Program-made: the position numbers and the translations under genes
Notes under the pieces: model-generated
What the model was told of the DNA's origin: nothing
Database searches by the model: none
Seen by the model: the letters and a program-made list of their open reading frames with translations, nothing else
Part shown: in pieces, positions 26,927-35,313 of the stretch
How positions within the stretch are numbered: the stretch's first letter is position 1
How the letters are laid out: the number at the start of each line of letters is the position of its first letter
From: Endozoicomonas sp. 8E
Lineage (GTDB): Bacteria > Pseudomonadota > Gammaproteobacteria > Pseudomonadales > Endozoicomonadaceae
Direction of reading: 5' to 3'
Assembly (NCBI RefSeq): GCF_032883915.1
Contig: NZ_CP120717.1
Span: 4,533,697 to 4,597,696 of the forward strand
DNA: 64,000 nucleotides

Positions 26927-28364
26927 TTGAACCAAGCCGCTAACGCGGCAAAAAAATACCGTTCATCCCAGCCACCCCGGCATTGCCAATACTTCCTGAT
27001 ATCCGCACCACTCCGGCGCGGCTTATATAAGGAAGCAACATGGAACGTTCTGAGCAAATCCGGTTTGACAAACTGTATCAAAAACACATCACCACCCTGA
27101 AGCTTCAGGGCAAAAGAAAATCAACCATTGATCTATACAGCAGGCCGCTGCGGCGGCTGGCAACCTTCTTTGATCGTTGTCCTGACAGACTCAGCCCTGA
27201 GGATTTAAAAACCTATTTTGCCGCCCTGGTGGAAAGCCATTCCTGGAGCACGGTCAAAACCGATCGTAATGGCCTGCAGTTTTTCTGGAAACATGTTCTG
27301 GGCAAACACTGGGACTTTGTTGAAATCATCAAACCACCGACCGTCAAGCGACTGCCCGTTATCCTGACGCCTGCAGAGGTAGAACGACTGCTTAATACTG
27401 CACGGAAACTACGCTATTACACCATTCTGTTGACACTTTACGGCATGGGCTTAAGGCTGGCCGAAGGCCTGAACCTGACCATTGCCGACATTGATTCCGA
27501 ACTCATGAGAGTCCATTTGCGCATACACTTTGTCGTGCCAGGTGGCGGCATCAATACCCGACGAAAAGAGTGGCGCAAACTCACAGGCAACTACCTGTTC
27601 AATGGCAAGAACCTGGCCATGGTCTTTCGAGCCAAACTCCTTCGCGCCCTGGACGAACAGGAACTACTATCTCCGAGCCTGAAAACAAGGCTGCCCATAG
27701 AGTGGGTCGTCAATTGCAAACGGGTAGGCAAAGGATTACCAGCACTTGAATATCTATCCCGCTATCTGTACCGAGGCGTGATCAGTGACACCAATATCCT
27801 GGCCAGCAAACGAGGAAAGGTGACCTTTTCTTACCTCAACAGTGAAACCGGCAAAAAGGAGAAGCGAACCCTGCCAGGAGAAGACTTCCTGTGGCTGGTA
27901 CTGAAACATGTATTACCCAGACGACTTCGACGATCGCGGGATTACGGATTTTTACGCAGCAACGCAAAAAAACAATTATCACTGGTGCAACTGGTTTTAA
28001 ACGTGATGGTGAAAGCAGTCGAACCTGTCATTCGCCCGAAATTCACATGCAGGCATGGTGAGTCTATGAAACACATTGCGTTCAGTTTCGTGAAACCGAC
28101 CTGAGTATTGCCACAGCAACAAACACCGCCATTCACAAGCAAGGAGGAAATGTAAGCTCAGCCAGACAGATCCGTCATATCCAAGACTACCGTAATGCAG
28201 TGGTCTGGAGACACTCATCCTGAATAAATAGCGTTCAGAAAAAACGTTTTGATTCAAGGTCCGCCAGAAAAGTAAACTTCAATAGACCTTTCTTACCAGA
28301 ATTCAACCCGGGCTTGTGCAACAACAGGATAAGATTGCGGCTGGGCGCAATCTATCCTTATTCG
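26927..28364 (+). mobile_element. IS91-like element copy B (internal deletion, ORF fusion)
   Basis: Standard left and right ends around a fused recombinase-transposase frame. It inserts after CTTG of an attC, and TTATGCGC follows on the right. Length is 1,438 bp against about 2,324 for the full element. Confidence 0.8.
27040..28104 (+). pseudogene. Tyrosine recombinase-IS91 transposase fusion frame
   Basis: 354 codons. Residues 1-165 are the recombinase N-domain and the first part of the catalytic domain (YGMGLRLAEGLNLTIADIDS with the first Arg). At MRVHLR|IHFVVPGGGIN the frame enters the HUH transposase just inside the HxH motif. The recombinase HxxR/Tyr and the transposase zinc domain and first HUH His are lost, so neither enzyme should work. 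The fusion is exactly in frame. Confidence 0.8.
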
Positions 28365-28376
28365 TTATGCGCTGAT

Positions 28377-28709
28377 TTATATGCGAGAAGCCTGAACTAA
28401 TGCCTGTGAAACCCATTGGTTGATGCTTTGACCGCTAACCTGAGCTGCTGTAGCAATGGTTGCATGAAGCTCTGGTGGAATGCGTAGCATCAATTTTCCT
28501 GAGTATGGTTTCTGGGGTTCTTTGCCAACAGCAGCACAAGTTTCGAGATAATCTTCGACAGCTTCGTGAAAGGCATCCTTGAGTTCTGTGACAGACTCAC
28601 CATGAAAACCAACTCGATCTTTGATGCCTGCAATATGACCAATAAAGCATTCATCATCGTCGCTATATTCAATACTGGCTGCATAACCTTGGTATGTCAT
28701 CGTATTCAT
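28377..28709 (-). CDS. hicB: HicB-type antitoxin
   Basis: 110 residues. The N-terminal HicB partial RNase-H-like fold (YQGYAASIEYSDDDECFIGH, then GESVTELKDAFHEAVEDYLE) is followed by a ribbon-helix-helix (GKLMLRIPPELHATIATAAQ...SINQWVSQAL). It neutralises HicA and represses the operon. It overlaps the hicA end by four bases. The toxin upstream is broken, so this may now be an orphan antitoxin. Confidence 0.88.
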   Translation of the reverse strand: MNTMTYQGYAASIEYSDDDECFIGHIAGIKDRVGFHGESVTELKDAFHEAVEDYLETCAAVGKEPQKPYSGKLMLRIPPELHATIATAAQVSGQSINQWVSQALVQASRI

Positions 28710-28960
28710 GGTTTAACTCCAATTCTGTTTAGAAAATCTCGTGCATCTTTCACCTGGTACGGCTTTGCCTCTTTTTTCGGGTGGGGCCTATGAAAAGTTC
28801 CAATTTCTCAATCTTTATGGAATCTTACGCGCGATCCTCGTCCCTCGATAACTTCAGCGCCGACAGCAATAAAGAGAGCTTCTATTGCTTTCCATTCCAG
28901 TTGTTTTGGAGCTGGATCTTTGTATATCGCAATGAGAGTTTTTCGGTGTTTAGCATTCAT
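28706..28960 (-). pseudogene. hicA: HicA-type toxin with an in-frame TGA
   Basis: The minus-strand frame reads MNAKHRKTLIAIYKDPAPKQ, WKAIEALFIAVGAEVIEGRG, SRVRFHKD, then TGA (28808-28810), and continues EIGTFHRPHPKKEAKPYQVK to RIGVKP. This is HicA with the conserved GxGSRVRF and the HRPHP box containing the catalytic histidine. The stop precedes that histidine, so the toxin should be dead unless the TGA is suppressed. Confidence 0.8.
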
Positions 28961-29025
28961 AGAAGATACTATAGATGATAGTATCAAAAATTGGTATCAC
29001 TATTTTGGTTTGTATGTTGATAAGC

Positions 29026-29102
29026 GCATAACGCTGAAGCTCAGCCGCCGCCGAAGGCAGTCGGGTGGAGGGCAAAGCCCGGAACGAACTGGAGCGACTT
29101 GT
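29026..29102 (-). other. attC left part, split by the group II intron
   Basis: GCATAACGCTGAAGCTCAGC...GAACTGGAGCGACTTGT. The remaining TAGGCGC is at 31176. Rejoined, it reads CTTGTTAGGCGC, the R'' of the DUF4160/DUF2442 cassette. Confidence 0.8.
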
Positions 29103-29355
29103 GTACGCCCGACGTGGGCATGAACTTATGGGGTGAAAGTCCCCTATGGGTAAACCAGCATCGGATCTTGCGCCCAATAAGCCAACCGATGATAACCATT
29201 AGCCGACGGCAAGTGCAATTCCGCGAGGAATTGTGCGGAGGAAGCCTGAGCGCAAAAGTGCGAGCCGACGGACAGAAACTGTATACAAGGCCGAGTCTTG
29301 TGGGCGAGTGAGCACAAGATCACAAAGCCCTCTGGTTTGAGAGATACGGTAAATG

Positions 29356-29405
29356 CAGCGGTCGCCTGCATGGATGCAGGTGAGGAGCGTGAGCAGGACG
29401 CGGAA
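29356..29405 (+). repeat. Stem-loop module copy 2 (intron RNA region)
   Basis: GCGGTCGCCTGCATGGATGC then AGGTGAGGAGCGTGAGCAGG and ACGCGG; inner CCTGCAT/ATGCAGG stem. It lies in the non-coding ribozyme part of the intron. Confidence 0.55.
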
Positions 29406-29605
29406 GCTTTGTGTACTGACAGTTCATGCTCTTATTCGGGGAGGTCTGCCCAACCGGCGACCGTGAATAATATCCAGTTTGACCACTGGTTCAACAGGTC
29501 TGGCATTCTGGCTTCATCAACCGGAATGAGCGAACTCGATGAAACACGGTAGCGCATTCAGGAGTAATCCTGTCTGTGTTTGGGTAGAAGTCAGCAGACG
29601 TCATA

Positions 29606-29653
29606 CGACTGCATGGATGCAGGAGCTAGAGTAACGCAGGAGCAGTTACCGCG
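29606..29653 (+). repeat. Stem-loop module copy 3 (intron RNA region)
   Basis: Almost the same as the copy in the MITE at 8564: CGACTGCATGGATGCAGGAG, CTAGAGTAACGCAGGAGCAG. Confidence 0.65.
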
Positions 29654-29796
29654 TAGCTGTTCGACAGAAGTCATTAACTGACCGAAAGTCGTCAGCGAAG
29701 GACTGAACACCGAAGACAAAGAGGAGACTGATTCCCTCGGAACAGTGCAGCCGAACGGCGAAACACTGTATCTGGCGACAGAATCTTTAACCAGCT

Positions 29797-31106
29797 TTGA
29801 ACCACAATCTACTAAGTTATGCACTGGAACCTGCCAACTTACTGAAGGCATGCGACTGCAAGGATGCAGGAGGTAGGGCGAAGCAGGAGCCAGAGCCGAG
29901 AAACAGGTCAGAAGCAACAAGGGTGCTCCCGGCATTGATGGAGTCACCATTGAGGCCTACCCTGACTTTGCTAAACAGCATTGGCCTTCAGTGCGCCAAG
30001 CCTTACTGGATGGAACATATAAACCGTCTCCGGTACTTCGGGCCGTCATTGAGAAACCCGATGGAGGAGAAAGGTTGCCTGGAATTCCTACCGTTCAGGA
30101 TAGGGTCATACAACAGGCCATAGTGCAGGTGTTAACCCCTATCTTTGATCCCGGATTTTCAAACAGCAGCTTTGGTTACAGACCGGGAAGATCTGCACAA
30201 GATGCCGTGCAACAGGTTAAACGCTATATCAAACAGGGGTTGCATCAGGCGGTTGACGTTGATCTGAGTAAATTCTTTGATACCGTCAGCCATGATGTCC
30301 TTATGTCGAGAGTCTCTCGCAAGATTAACGACAAGTGCCTATTAAAACTGATAGGCCGCTACCTTCGTGCTGGCGTCATGATTGATGGGCAATGCTACCC
30401 GACTCGGGTAGGTATGCCACAAGGCGGCCCTCTTTCGCCGCTACTGTCAAATGTACTTCTCGACGATCTGGACAAGGAACTGGAATACCGGGGTCATTGC
30501 TTCGCACGTTACTGTGATGATTTTGTGATACTCGTTGGCAGTCAACGATCAGGGGAGCGAGTGATGGATAGCATTACCCGTTACCTTGAACGAAGGCTGA
30601 AATTAACGGTAAATCCGACCAAAAGCAAGGTGGTGAAAGCCACCAAAGCAGAGTTCCTGAGTTTCACCTTTACAGGTAAGAAAATCCGGTGGACAGAGAA
30701 GAGCCTGCGCTGTTTCAGGCGGCAAGTCCTTAAACTCACCAGCCGCAGCTGGGGTGTATCAATGGGCTACCGTTTGCGAAAGCTTACCGAATATATCAGG
30801 GGCTGGATGGGTTATTTCAGAATAACCGAATATTACCGTCCTATACCGCTACTGGATCAATGGATACGTCGGCGTATCCGCTGCTGTTTTATCAAGCAGT
30901 GGCGTAAACCGAAAACCCGCTATCGAAATTTGGTCAGGTTGGGCGTTGATCACATCAAAGCCGCCGGGATCGCAATCAGTAGCAAAGGGTATTACCGGTT
31001 AAGCAAAACCTTTGCAACACAGCAGGCACTCAACGACAGTCACCTCGCAAAACTTGGGCTTGTTTCGCTGAAAGACTTATGGATTAGGTTTCACTATCCT
31101 CGGTGA
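29797..31106 (+). pseudogene. Group II intron reverse transcriptase/maturase, N-terminus interrupted
   Basis: The body (from about 29905) is an intact RT: NKGAPGIDGVTIEAYPDF, GIPTVQDRVIQQAIVQVL, SSFGYRPGRSAQDAVQQVK, VDVDLSKFFDTVSHDVLM, YCDDFVILVGSQ (catalytic Asp pair), then the maturase X domain ending LWIRFHYPR. The N-terminal LLSYALEPANLLKA is separated from QVRSNKG by a 49-base insert (29851-29899) that brings a TAG and a frame change. A protein could start only at internal GTG 29991, lacking RT block 0. Confidence 0.8.
29851..29899 (+). repeat. Stem-loop module copy 4 (inside RT gene)
   Basis: TGCGACTGCAAGGATGCAGG followed by AGGTAGGGCGAAGCAGGAGC. It sits between codons for NLLKA and QVRSNKG and interrupts the reverse transcriptase. 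Confidence 0.6.
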
Positions 31107-31200
31107 ACCGCCCGGTGCGGACCCGCATGCCGGGTGGTGTGGGGAGAGCTGGAGAAAGACCAGCTCTTACCCGATTAGGCGCGATTGGCACTTGGGGTTT

Positions 31201-31446
31201 TTAGTGAACACCGAGCAAGAGACCTTTAACGCTCAAATCTTCATCAAGATCAGGCCAATGAATACCATCACCTTCGCCAAGCAACTCCCAGTTGCTTAGC
31301 TGTTGTTTGGTTCCATTTGAAAGAGATGGAAACCAAGAAATAGGTACGAGTATAACCCTACCATCAACCAAGCTAACAATTAACTCAGATTCAGAAAATT
31401 TCACATCCTGAGCCAAGGGGTGGGCTTCAACCTTTAAAGTATTCAT
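31201..31446 (-). CDS. DUF2442 protein (partner of DUF4160)
   Basis: 81 residues, typical of DUF2442: VKFSESELIVSLVDGRVILV, PISWFPSLSNGTKQQLSNWE, GIHWPDLDEDLSVKGLLLG. It overlaps the upstream DUF4160 gene by 20 bases. The pair is widespread next to mobile DNA and is usually regarded as a toxin-antitoxin-like module, with DUF2442 as the probable regulator or antitoxin. Mode of action is unknown to me. Confidence 0.85.
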   Translation of the reverse strand: MNTLKVEAHPLAQDVKFSESELIVSLVDGRVILVPISWFPSLSNGTKQQLSNWELLGEGDGIHWPDLDEDLSVKGLLLGVH

Positions 31447-31678
31447 TCCATGCCTCCAAGAATTGATTTCGATTTTTCTCTACATGCTTTTGAAGCTCTC
31501 TGATCTCTTTAGCAGAGAATCTTGTTGAGCTTGCAAGCATGACAGGCTTTAACCAGAACTTCGCGAGAGCTTTGTCTCGTTGAATATGAATATGGGCAGG
31601 TTCTCCATTCTCATTAGAGTAAAAGAAAAACCTGTATGGCCCGATTCTTAAAATAGTTGGCAATCTGAGCACTCCCAT
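31427..31678 (-). CDS. DUF4160 protein (putative toxin partner)
   Basis: 83 residues: MGVLRLPTILRIGPYRFFFY, SNENGEPAHIHIQRDKALAK, the conserved F.S.E..EPAH+H. signature of DUF4160, and a basic C-terminal helix (LQKHVEKNRNQFLEAWNEYF). Translationally coupled to DUF2442. The cassette begins at CATTAGGCGC near 31787 and its R'' is the TAGGCGC split off by the intron. Confidence 0.85.
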   Translation of the reverse strand: MGVLRLPTILRIGPYRFFFYSNENGEPAHIHIQRDKALAKFWLKPVMLASSTRFSAKEIRELQKHVEKNRNQFLEAWNEYFKG

Positions 31679-31781
31679 AGATAGATCATTTAGATAATAA
31701 GTTATTGATATTCATCTGGAATCATATAACTATGAGTCATAAGATAGCTGATTAGTTCAATTTTGACGATGTTTGTTTAGC

Positions 31782-31860
31782 GCCTAATGCCTGCGTGTGG
31801 GGTGCCGCCACAAGCGGCATCCCAGGCAGCTTGCTGCCGACACAACGCTTTTGTTAGGTT
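31782..31860 (-). other. attC site (R' core mutated)
   Basis: GCGCCTAATGCCTGCGTGTG...CCCAGGCAGCTTGCTGCCGA...TTTTGTTAGG. The expected CCTAAC reads CCTAAT, changing the G|TT cleavage triplet, so recombination here is probably impaired. Confidence 0.7.
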
Positions 31861-32060
31861 TTCGATTATTTGAATGCCCCGGTGGATGCCCACCGAGGAC
31901 TCGGAGTTAGAGTAAACCGATTTCGTGAAGGTCCATTATGCAGGCGGATACCGACATAATGATTCTATCCACACTGACGTTTACTCTGATTGCGATGAGC
32001 ATTTTCATGGCTGTCACCATTTCAATGCATTTTGGATGTCCTTTTTATTTTATTTTCATG
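31861..32060 (+). other. Cassette remnant with a possible short membrane peptide
   Basis: A frame from ATG 31938 encodes MQADTDIMILSTLTFTLIAM and further hydrophobic residues to PFYFIFM, then runs into the intron remnant. It has one to two TM segments and no recognisable family. It may be the 5' part of a lost cassette gene or may not be coding. Confidence 0.3.
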
Positions 32061-32119
32061 CGGCCCCGCATGCCGGTGTGGTTTGGGAAGGGCTGGAGAA
32101 AGACCAGTCCGTACCCGAT
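32061..32119 (+). mobile_element. Group II intron 3'-end remnant
   Basis: CCCGCATGCCGGTGTGG, GGGCTGGAGAAAGACCAGTC and TACCCGAT are the last about 60 bases of the intron family seen at 26.0 and 31.1 kb. The next bases TTAAGTATC are the R'' of the following cassette. Confidence 0.7.
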
Positions 32120-32127
32120 TTAAGTAT

Positions 32128-32421
32128 CTATTTTGGCACCGGGTATAAAGCCTCGTACCTAAGCACAATACAGCTTCCGGTAAGATCCTCTAAAACTGCT
32201 TTTGTTGAACCAGATTCGTAAATTGCTTTACCAGCTAGTTCACCCATATATTTATAGTCTTTGCAAGTAGTTTCACGAATTGCATTGCATGATTTATTTG
32301 GAAACATCATCATCTGCATTAATGTTCCGTCACATGAGTTATTGATGCCAGGGGCAACATTGACAGCTGCATAACCCCAAGTACCATCACGATATTTTTT
32401 TACATTAAGCCCAATGTACAA
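32128..32421 (-). pseudogene. Cassette gene of unknown function, 5'-truncated
   Basis: The open frame reads GLNVKKYRDGTWGYAAVNVA, PNKSCNAIRETTCKDYKYMG, DLTGSCIVLRYEALYPVPK. It enters directly from the IS91-like right-end remnant without an ATG, so the N-terminus was deleted. Four cysteines suggest an exported protein that lost its signal peptide. Confidence 0.5.
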
Positions 32422-32516
32422 AAGTAAACTTCAATAGACCTTCCTCACCAGAATTCAACCCGGGCTTGTGCAACAACAGGATAAGATTGCGGCTGGGCGC
32501 AATCTATCCTTATTCG
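32420..32516 (+). mobile_element. Solo right end of the IS91-like element
   Basis: AAAAGTAAACTTCAATAGAC through the AGGATAAGATTG hairpin to TATCCTTATTCG, identical to the right ends of copies A-E, with no left end or coding region. The following TTATGTTGC is the R'' of the higBA-2 cassette, so it too was inserted at TTG|TT. Confidence 0.85.
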
Positions 32517-32816
32517 TTATGTTGCGGCTTGTGGCACAAAGCTTATTTTTACTTTGTAGCCAATAGCTTTTGCATAGTCTTCTATCGTAGAAAGCTTGGG
32601 AGAAGTTTTTGAATTAACATTCTCCAGCCGTGAAATATTACTTTTTTGTGTATGTAAGATCTCGGCTAATTCTTCTTGGGTTAGCCCTGCCTCTTTACGT
32701 AGTGCAATAAGTTGCTTGCGTAATTCGTAAGCAAGCTCTAACTCTTCGTACTCTGCTCTCACTTTTGGGTTATCAAGAGCCTTTTTCTTAAAATTTGAAA
32801 ATGTTGGCCTAGTCAT
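32517..32816 (-). CDS. XRE-family antitoxin (HigA-like)
   Basis: 99 residues with helix-turn-helix LIALRKEAGLTQEELAEILH TQKSNISRLE (written as two parts of one motif) and C-terminal LSTIEDYAKAIGYKVKISFV, as in antitoxins paired with Gp49/HigB toxins. It overlaps the toxin by four bases (ATGA) and probably autorepresses. The stop TAA is supplied by the R'' box at the edge of the IS remnant. Confidence 0.88.
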   Translation of the reverse strand: MTRPTFSNFKKKALDNPKVRAEYEELELAYELRKQLIALRKEAGLTQEELAEILHTQKSNISRLENVNSKTSPKLSTIEDYAKAIGYKVKISFVPQAAT

Positions 32817-33136
32817 TTTTTGATCTCCTTCATCCGCTTTCTGGCAAGTATCAGCTCCTTATTTGGCGTTTTCTGTGTTTTCTTGATAAAGGAGTTGAGA
32901 ATAATAATTTCTTGTCCTTTAACCTGACAAAACAGAGAACGACCTATACCTTCTTTGCCTTTAGCCCTGATTTCGAAGAGACCATCGCCCATCGGAGCTG
33001 TATATGGCTTACCTAATGCTGGGCCATATTCTTCAATCATTTCAGCTATATGGATGAAATTAGCCAAGATTCCTTCAGGAAATCTTAGAGTCTCTTCTTC
33101 TACCTTCTTGCTGTAAAACGTTATTAGCCACTTCAT
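32813..33136 (-). CDS. RelE/HigB-like toxin (phage Gp49/DUF891 family)
   Basis: 107 residues: MKWLITFYSKKVEEETLRFP, the core MGDGLFEIRAKGKEGIGRSL and QEIIILNSFIKKTQKTPNKE, followed by a basic tail LARKRMKEIKK. This is the DUF891/HigB-1 type ribosome-dependent RNase pattern (W/LFELR......RI.Y, ..LLH.F.KK..KTP..E). Complete and toxin-first. Cassette starts at GTTATGTTGC near 33219. Confidence 0.88.
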   Translation of the reverse strand: MKWLITFYSKKVEEETLRFPEGILANFIHIAEMIEEYGPALGKPYTAPMGDGLFEIRAKGKEGIGRSLFCQVKGQEIIILNSFIKKTQKTPNKELILARKRMKEIKK

Positions 33137-33212
33137 ATCACCAAGGTTATCATAAAAGATAACTTTTGCAAGAATGTATTTACCTGAGATTTATGACATA
33201 TTTGTTGCTGCA

Positions 33213-33282
33213 ACATAACGCCATGCTGTGGGGCGCCACACAGCGGCGTCCCAGCCCCTACAGGGGCGACACCAGCAACTTG
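33213..33282 (-). other. attC left part, split by IS91-like copy C
   Basis: ACATAACGCCATGCTGTGGG...GGCGACACCAGCAACTTG. R'' of the GIY-YIG cassette (GCAAGGTTTAAC) lies 4 kb away at 37344. Confidence 0.75.
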
Positions 33283-33395
33283 TTGAACCAAGCCGCTAAC
33301 GCGGCAAAAAAATACCGTTCATCCCAGCCAACCCAACATTGCCAATACTTCCTGATATCCGTACCACTCCGGCGCGGCTTATATAAGGAAGCAAC

Positions 33396-34297
33396 ATGGA
33401 ACGTTCTGAGCAAGTCCGGTTTGACAAACTGTATCAAAAACACATCACCACCCTGAAGCTTCAGGGCAAAAGAAAATCAACCATTGATCTATACAGCAGG
33501 CCACTGCGGCGGCTGGCAACCTTCTTTGATCGTTGTCCTGACGACTCAGCCCTGAGGATTTAAAAACCTATTTTGCCGCCCTGGTGGAAAGCCATTCCTG
33601 GAGCACGGTCAAAACCGATCGTAATGGCCTGCAGTTTTTCTGGAAACATGTTCTGGGCAAACACTGGGACTTTGTTGAAATCATCAAACCACCGACCGTC
33701 AAGCGACTGCCCGTTATCCTGACGCCTGCAGAGGTAGAACGACTGCTTAATACTGTACGGAAACTACGCTATTACACCATTCTGTTGACACTTTACAGCA
33801 TGGGCTTAAGGCTGGCCGAAGGCCTGAACCTGACCATTGCCGACATTGATTCCGAACTCATGAGAGTCCATTTGCGCAACTGCAAAGGCGGCAAGGATCG
33901 CTATGTTGATCTTCCCAGTCGAACACTTAAGGCCCTGCGCCGCTATTGGGCCACTCACCGAAACCCAAAGTTTCTTTTTCCTGAAGGCCAGAGCGCACAG
34001 CAACGGCACCGAGCGACTCAGCCCATGAGCCGTTCCTGCACCCAGAAAGCCATGAGACAGCTGGTTGAAGAATGCAGGATTAATAAAAAGGTCAGCCCTC
34101 ACAGTTTACGACACAGCTTTGCCACGCACCTTCTTGAACAGGGTTTAAGTCTCAGGGCTATTCAGACGCTGCTCGGGCACATGTGCCCAAAAACCACCGC
34201 TATCCATACCCAGTTAACAGAAACCGCCCAACTTAATACCAGGAAAGTGATGAATCATCTGATCAATGAACTCAAGCTGAAAGGAGATGATCAATGA
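33396..34297 (+). pseudogene. IS91-associated tyrosine recombinase, frameshifted (copy C)
   Basis: Same protein as 45618-46520 but one base is missing near 33541 (CTGACGACTCAG instead of CTGACAGACTCAG), shifting the frame after about 48 codons. The downstream part, with the catalytic RHRHY residues, remains open from 33584. The stop overlaps the transposase start (ATGA). Confidence 0.85.
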
Positions 34298-35313
34298 AGC
34301 TTTCCGATATAGCAGCGCAATACGGTGATCGGTTTCTGGAAAAATACAGTCAATGTCTTTTACCTGGCCATATCAAAGCACTGCAAGCGATACAGCACTG
34401 TCGAACGTCGGCAGCCGGTATGACCTTGCTGGAATGCAACAGCTGCGGGACACGGGATCAAAAGCTCATGTCCTGCGGGCATCGCCACTGCAAACGCTGC
34501 CAGAACACCGATACCAGCGAGTGGCTGCAGCGGCAAAGACAAAAACTACTGCCCGTTGAATACTTTATGGTGACCTTCACCTTGCCAGCGCAACTTCGAA
34601 ACCTGGCGTGGCAACATCAACGACAGGTGTACGATTTACTGTTCAGAACGGCAGCTGACACCCTAAAAGAATTCGGCAGCAATTCCAAAAAACTGGATGC
34701 AGGCCTGGGAATGACCGGCGTCCTGCACACTCATAGCCGACGACTGGATTACCATCCCCATATACACTTTGTCGTTCCAGGTGGCGGCATCAATACCCGA
34801 CGAAAAGAGTGGCGCAAACTCACAGGCAACTACCTGTTCAATGGCAAGAACCTGGCCATGGTCTTTCGAGCCAAACTCCTTCGCGCCCTGGACGAACAGG
34901 GACTACTATCTCCGAGCCTGAAAACAAGGCTGCCCAAAGAGTGGATCGTCAATTGCAAACGGGTAGGCAAAGGATTACCAGCACTTGAATATCTATCCCG
35001 CTATCTGTACCGAGGCGTGATCAGTGACAACAATATCCTGGCCAGCAAACGAGGAAAGGTGACCTTTTCTTACCTCAACAGTGAAACCGGCAAAAAGGAG
35101 AAGCGGACCCTGCCAGGAGAAGACTTCCTGTGGCTGGTACTGAAACATGTATTACCCAGACGACTTCGACGATCGCGGGATTACGGATTTTTACACAGCA
35201 ATGCAAAAAAACAATTATCACTGGTACAACTGGTTTTAAATGTGATGGTGAAAGCAGTCGAACCTGTCATTCGCCCGAAATTCACATGCAGGCATTGCGG
35301 TGAGTCTATGAAA

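Larger units (their letters stand above)
29103..31175 (+). mobile_element. Group II intron in attC (IIC-attC-like)
   Basis: Starts GTACGCCCGACGTGGGCATG with GGTGAAAGTCCCC, ends with a domain V-like GAACCGCCCGGTGCGGACCC hairpin and TTACCCGAT. Removing it restores CTTGT|TAGGC in the attC. About 2.07 kb, full length, but decorated with three extra copies of a stem-loop module, one of which breaks the maturase start. Its strand is opposite to the cassette genes, so it reads the R'' palindrome arm. Confidence 0.8.
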
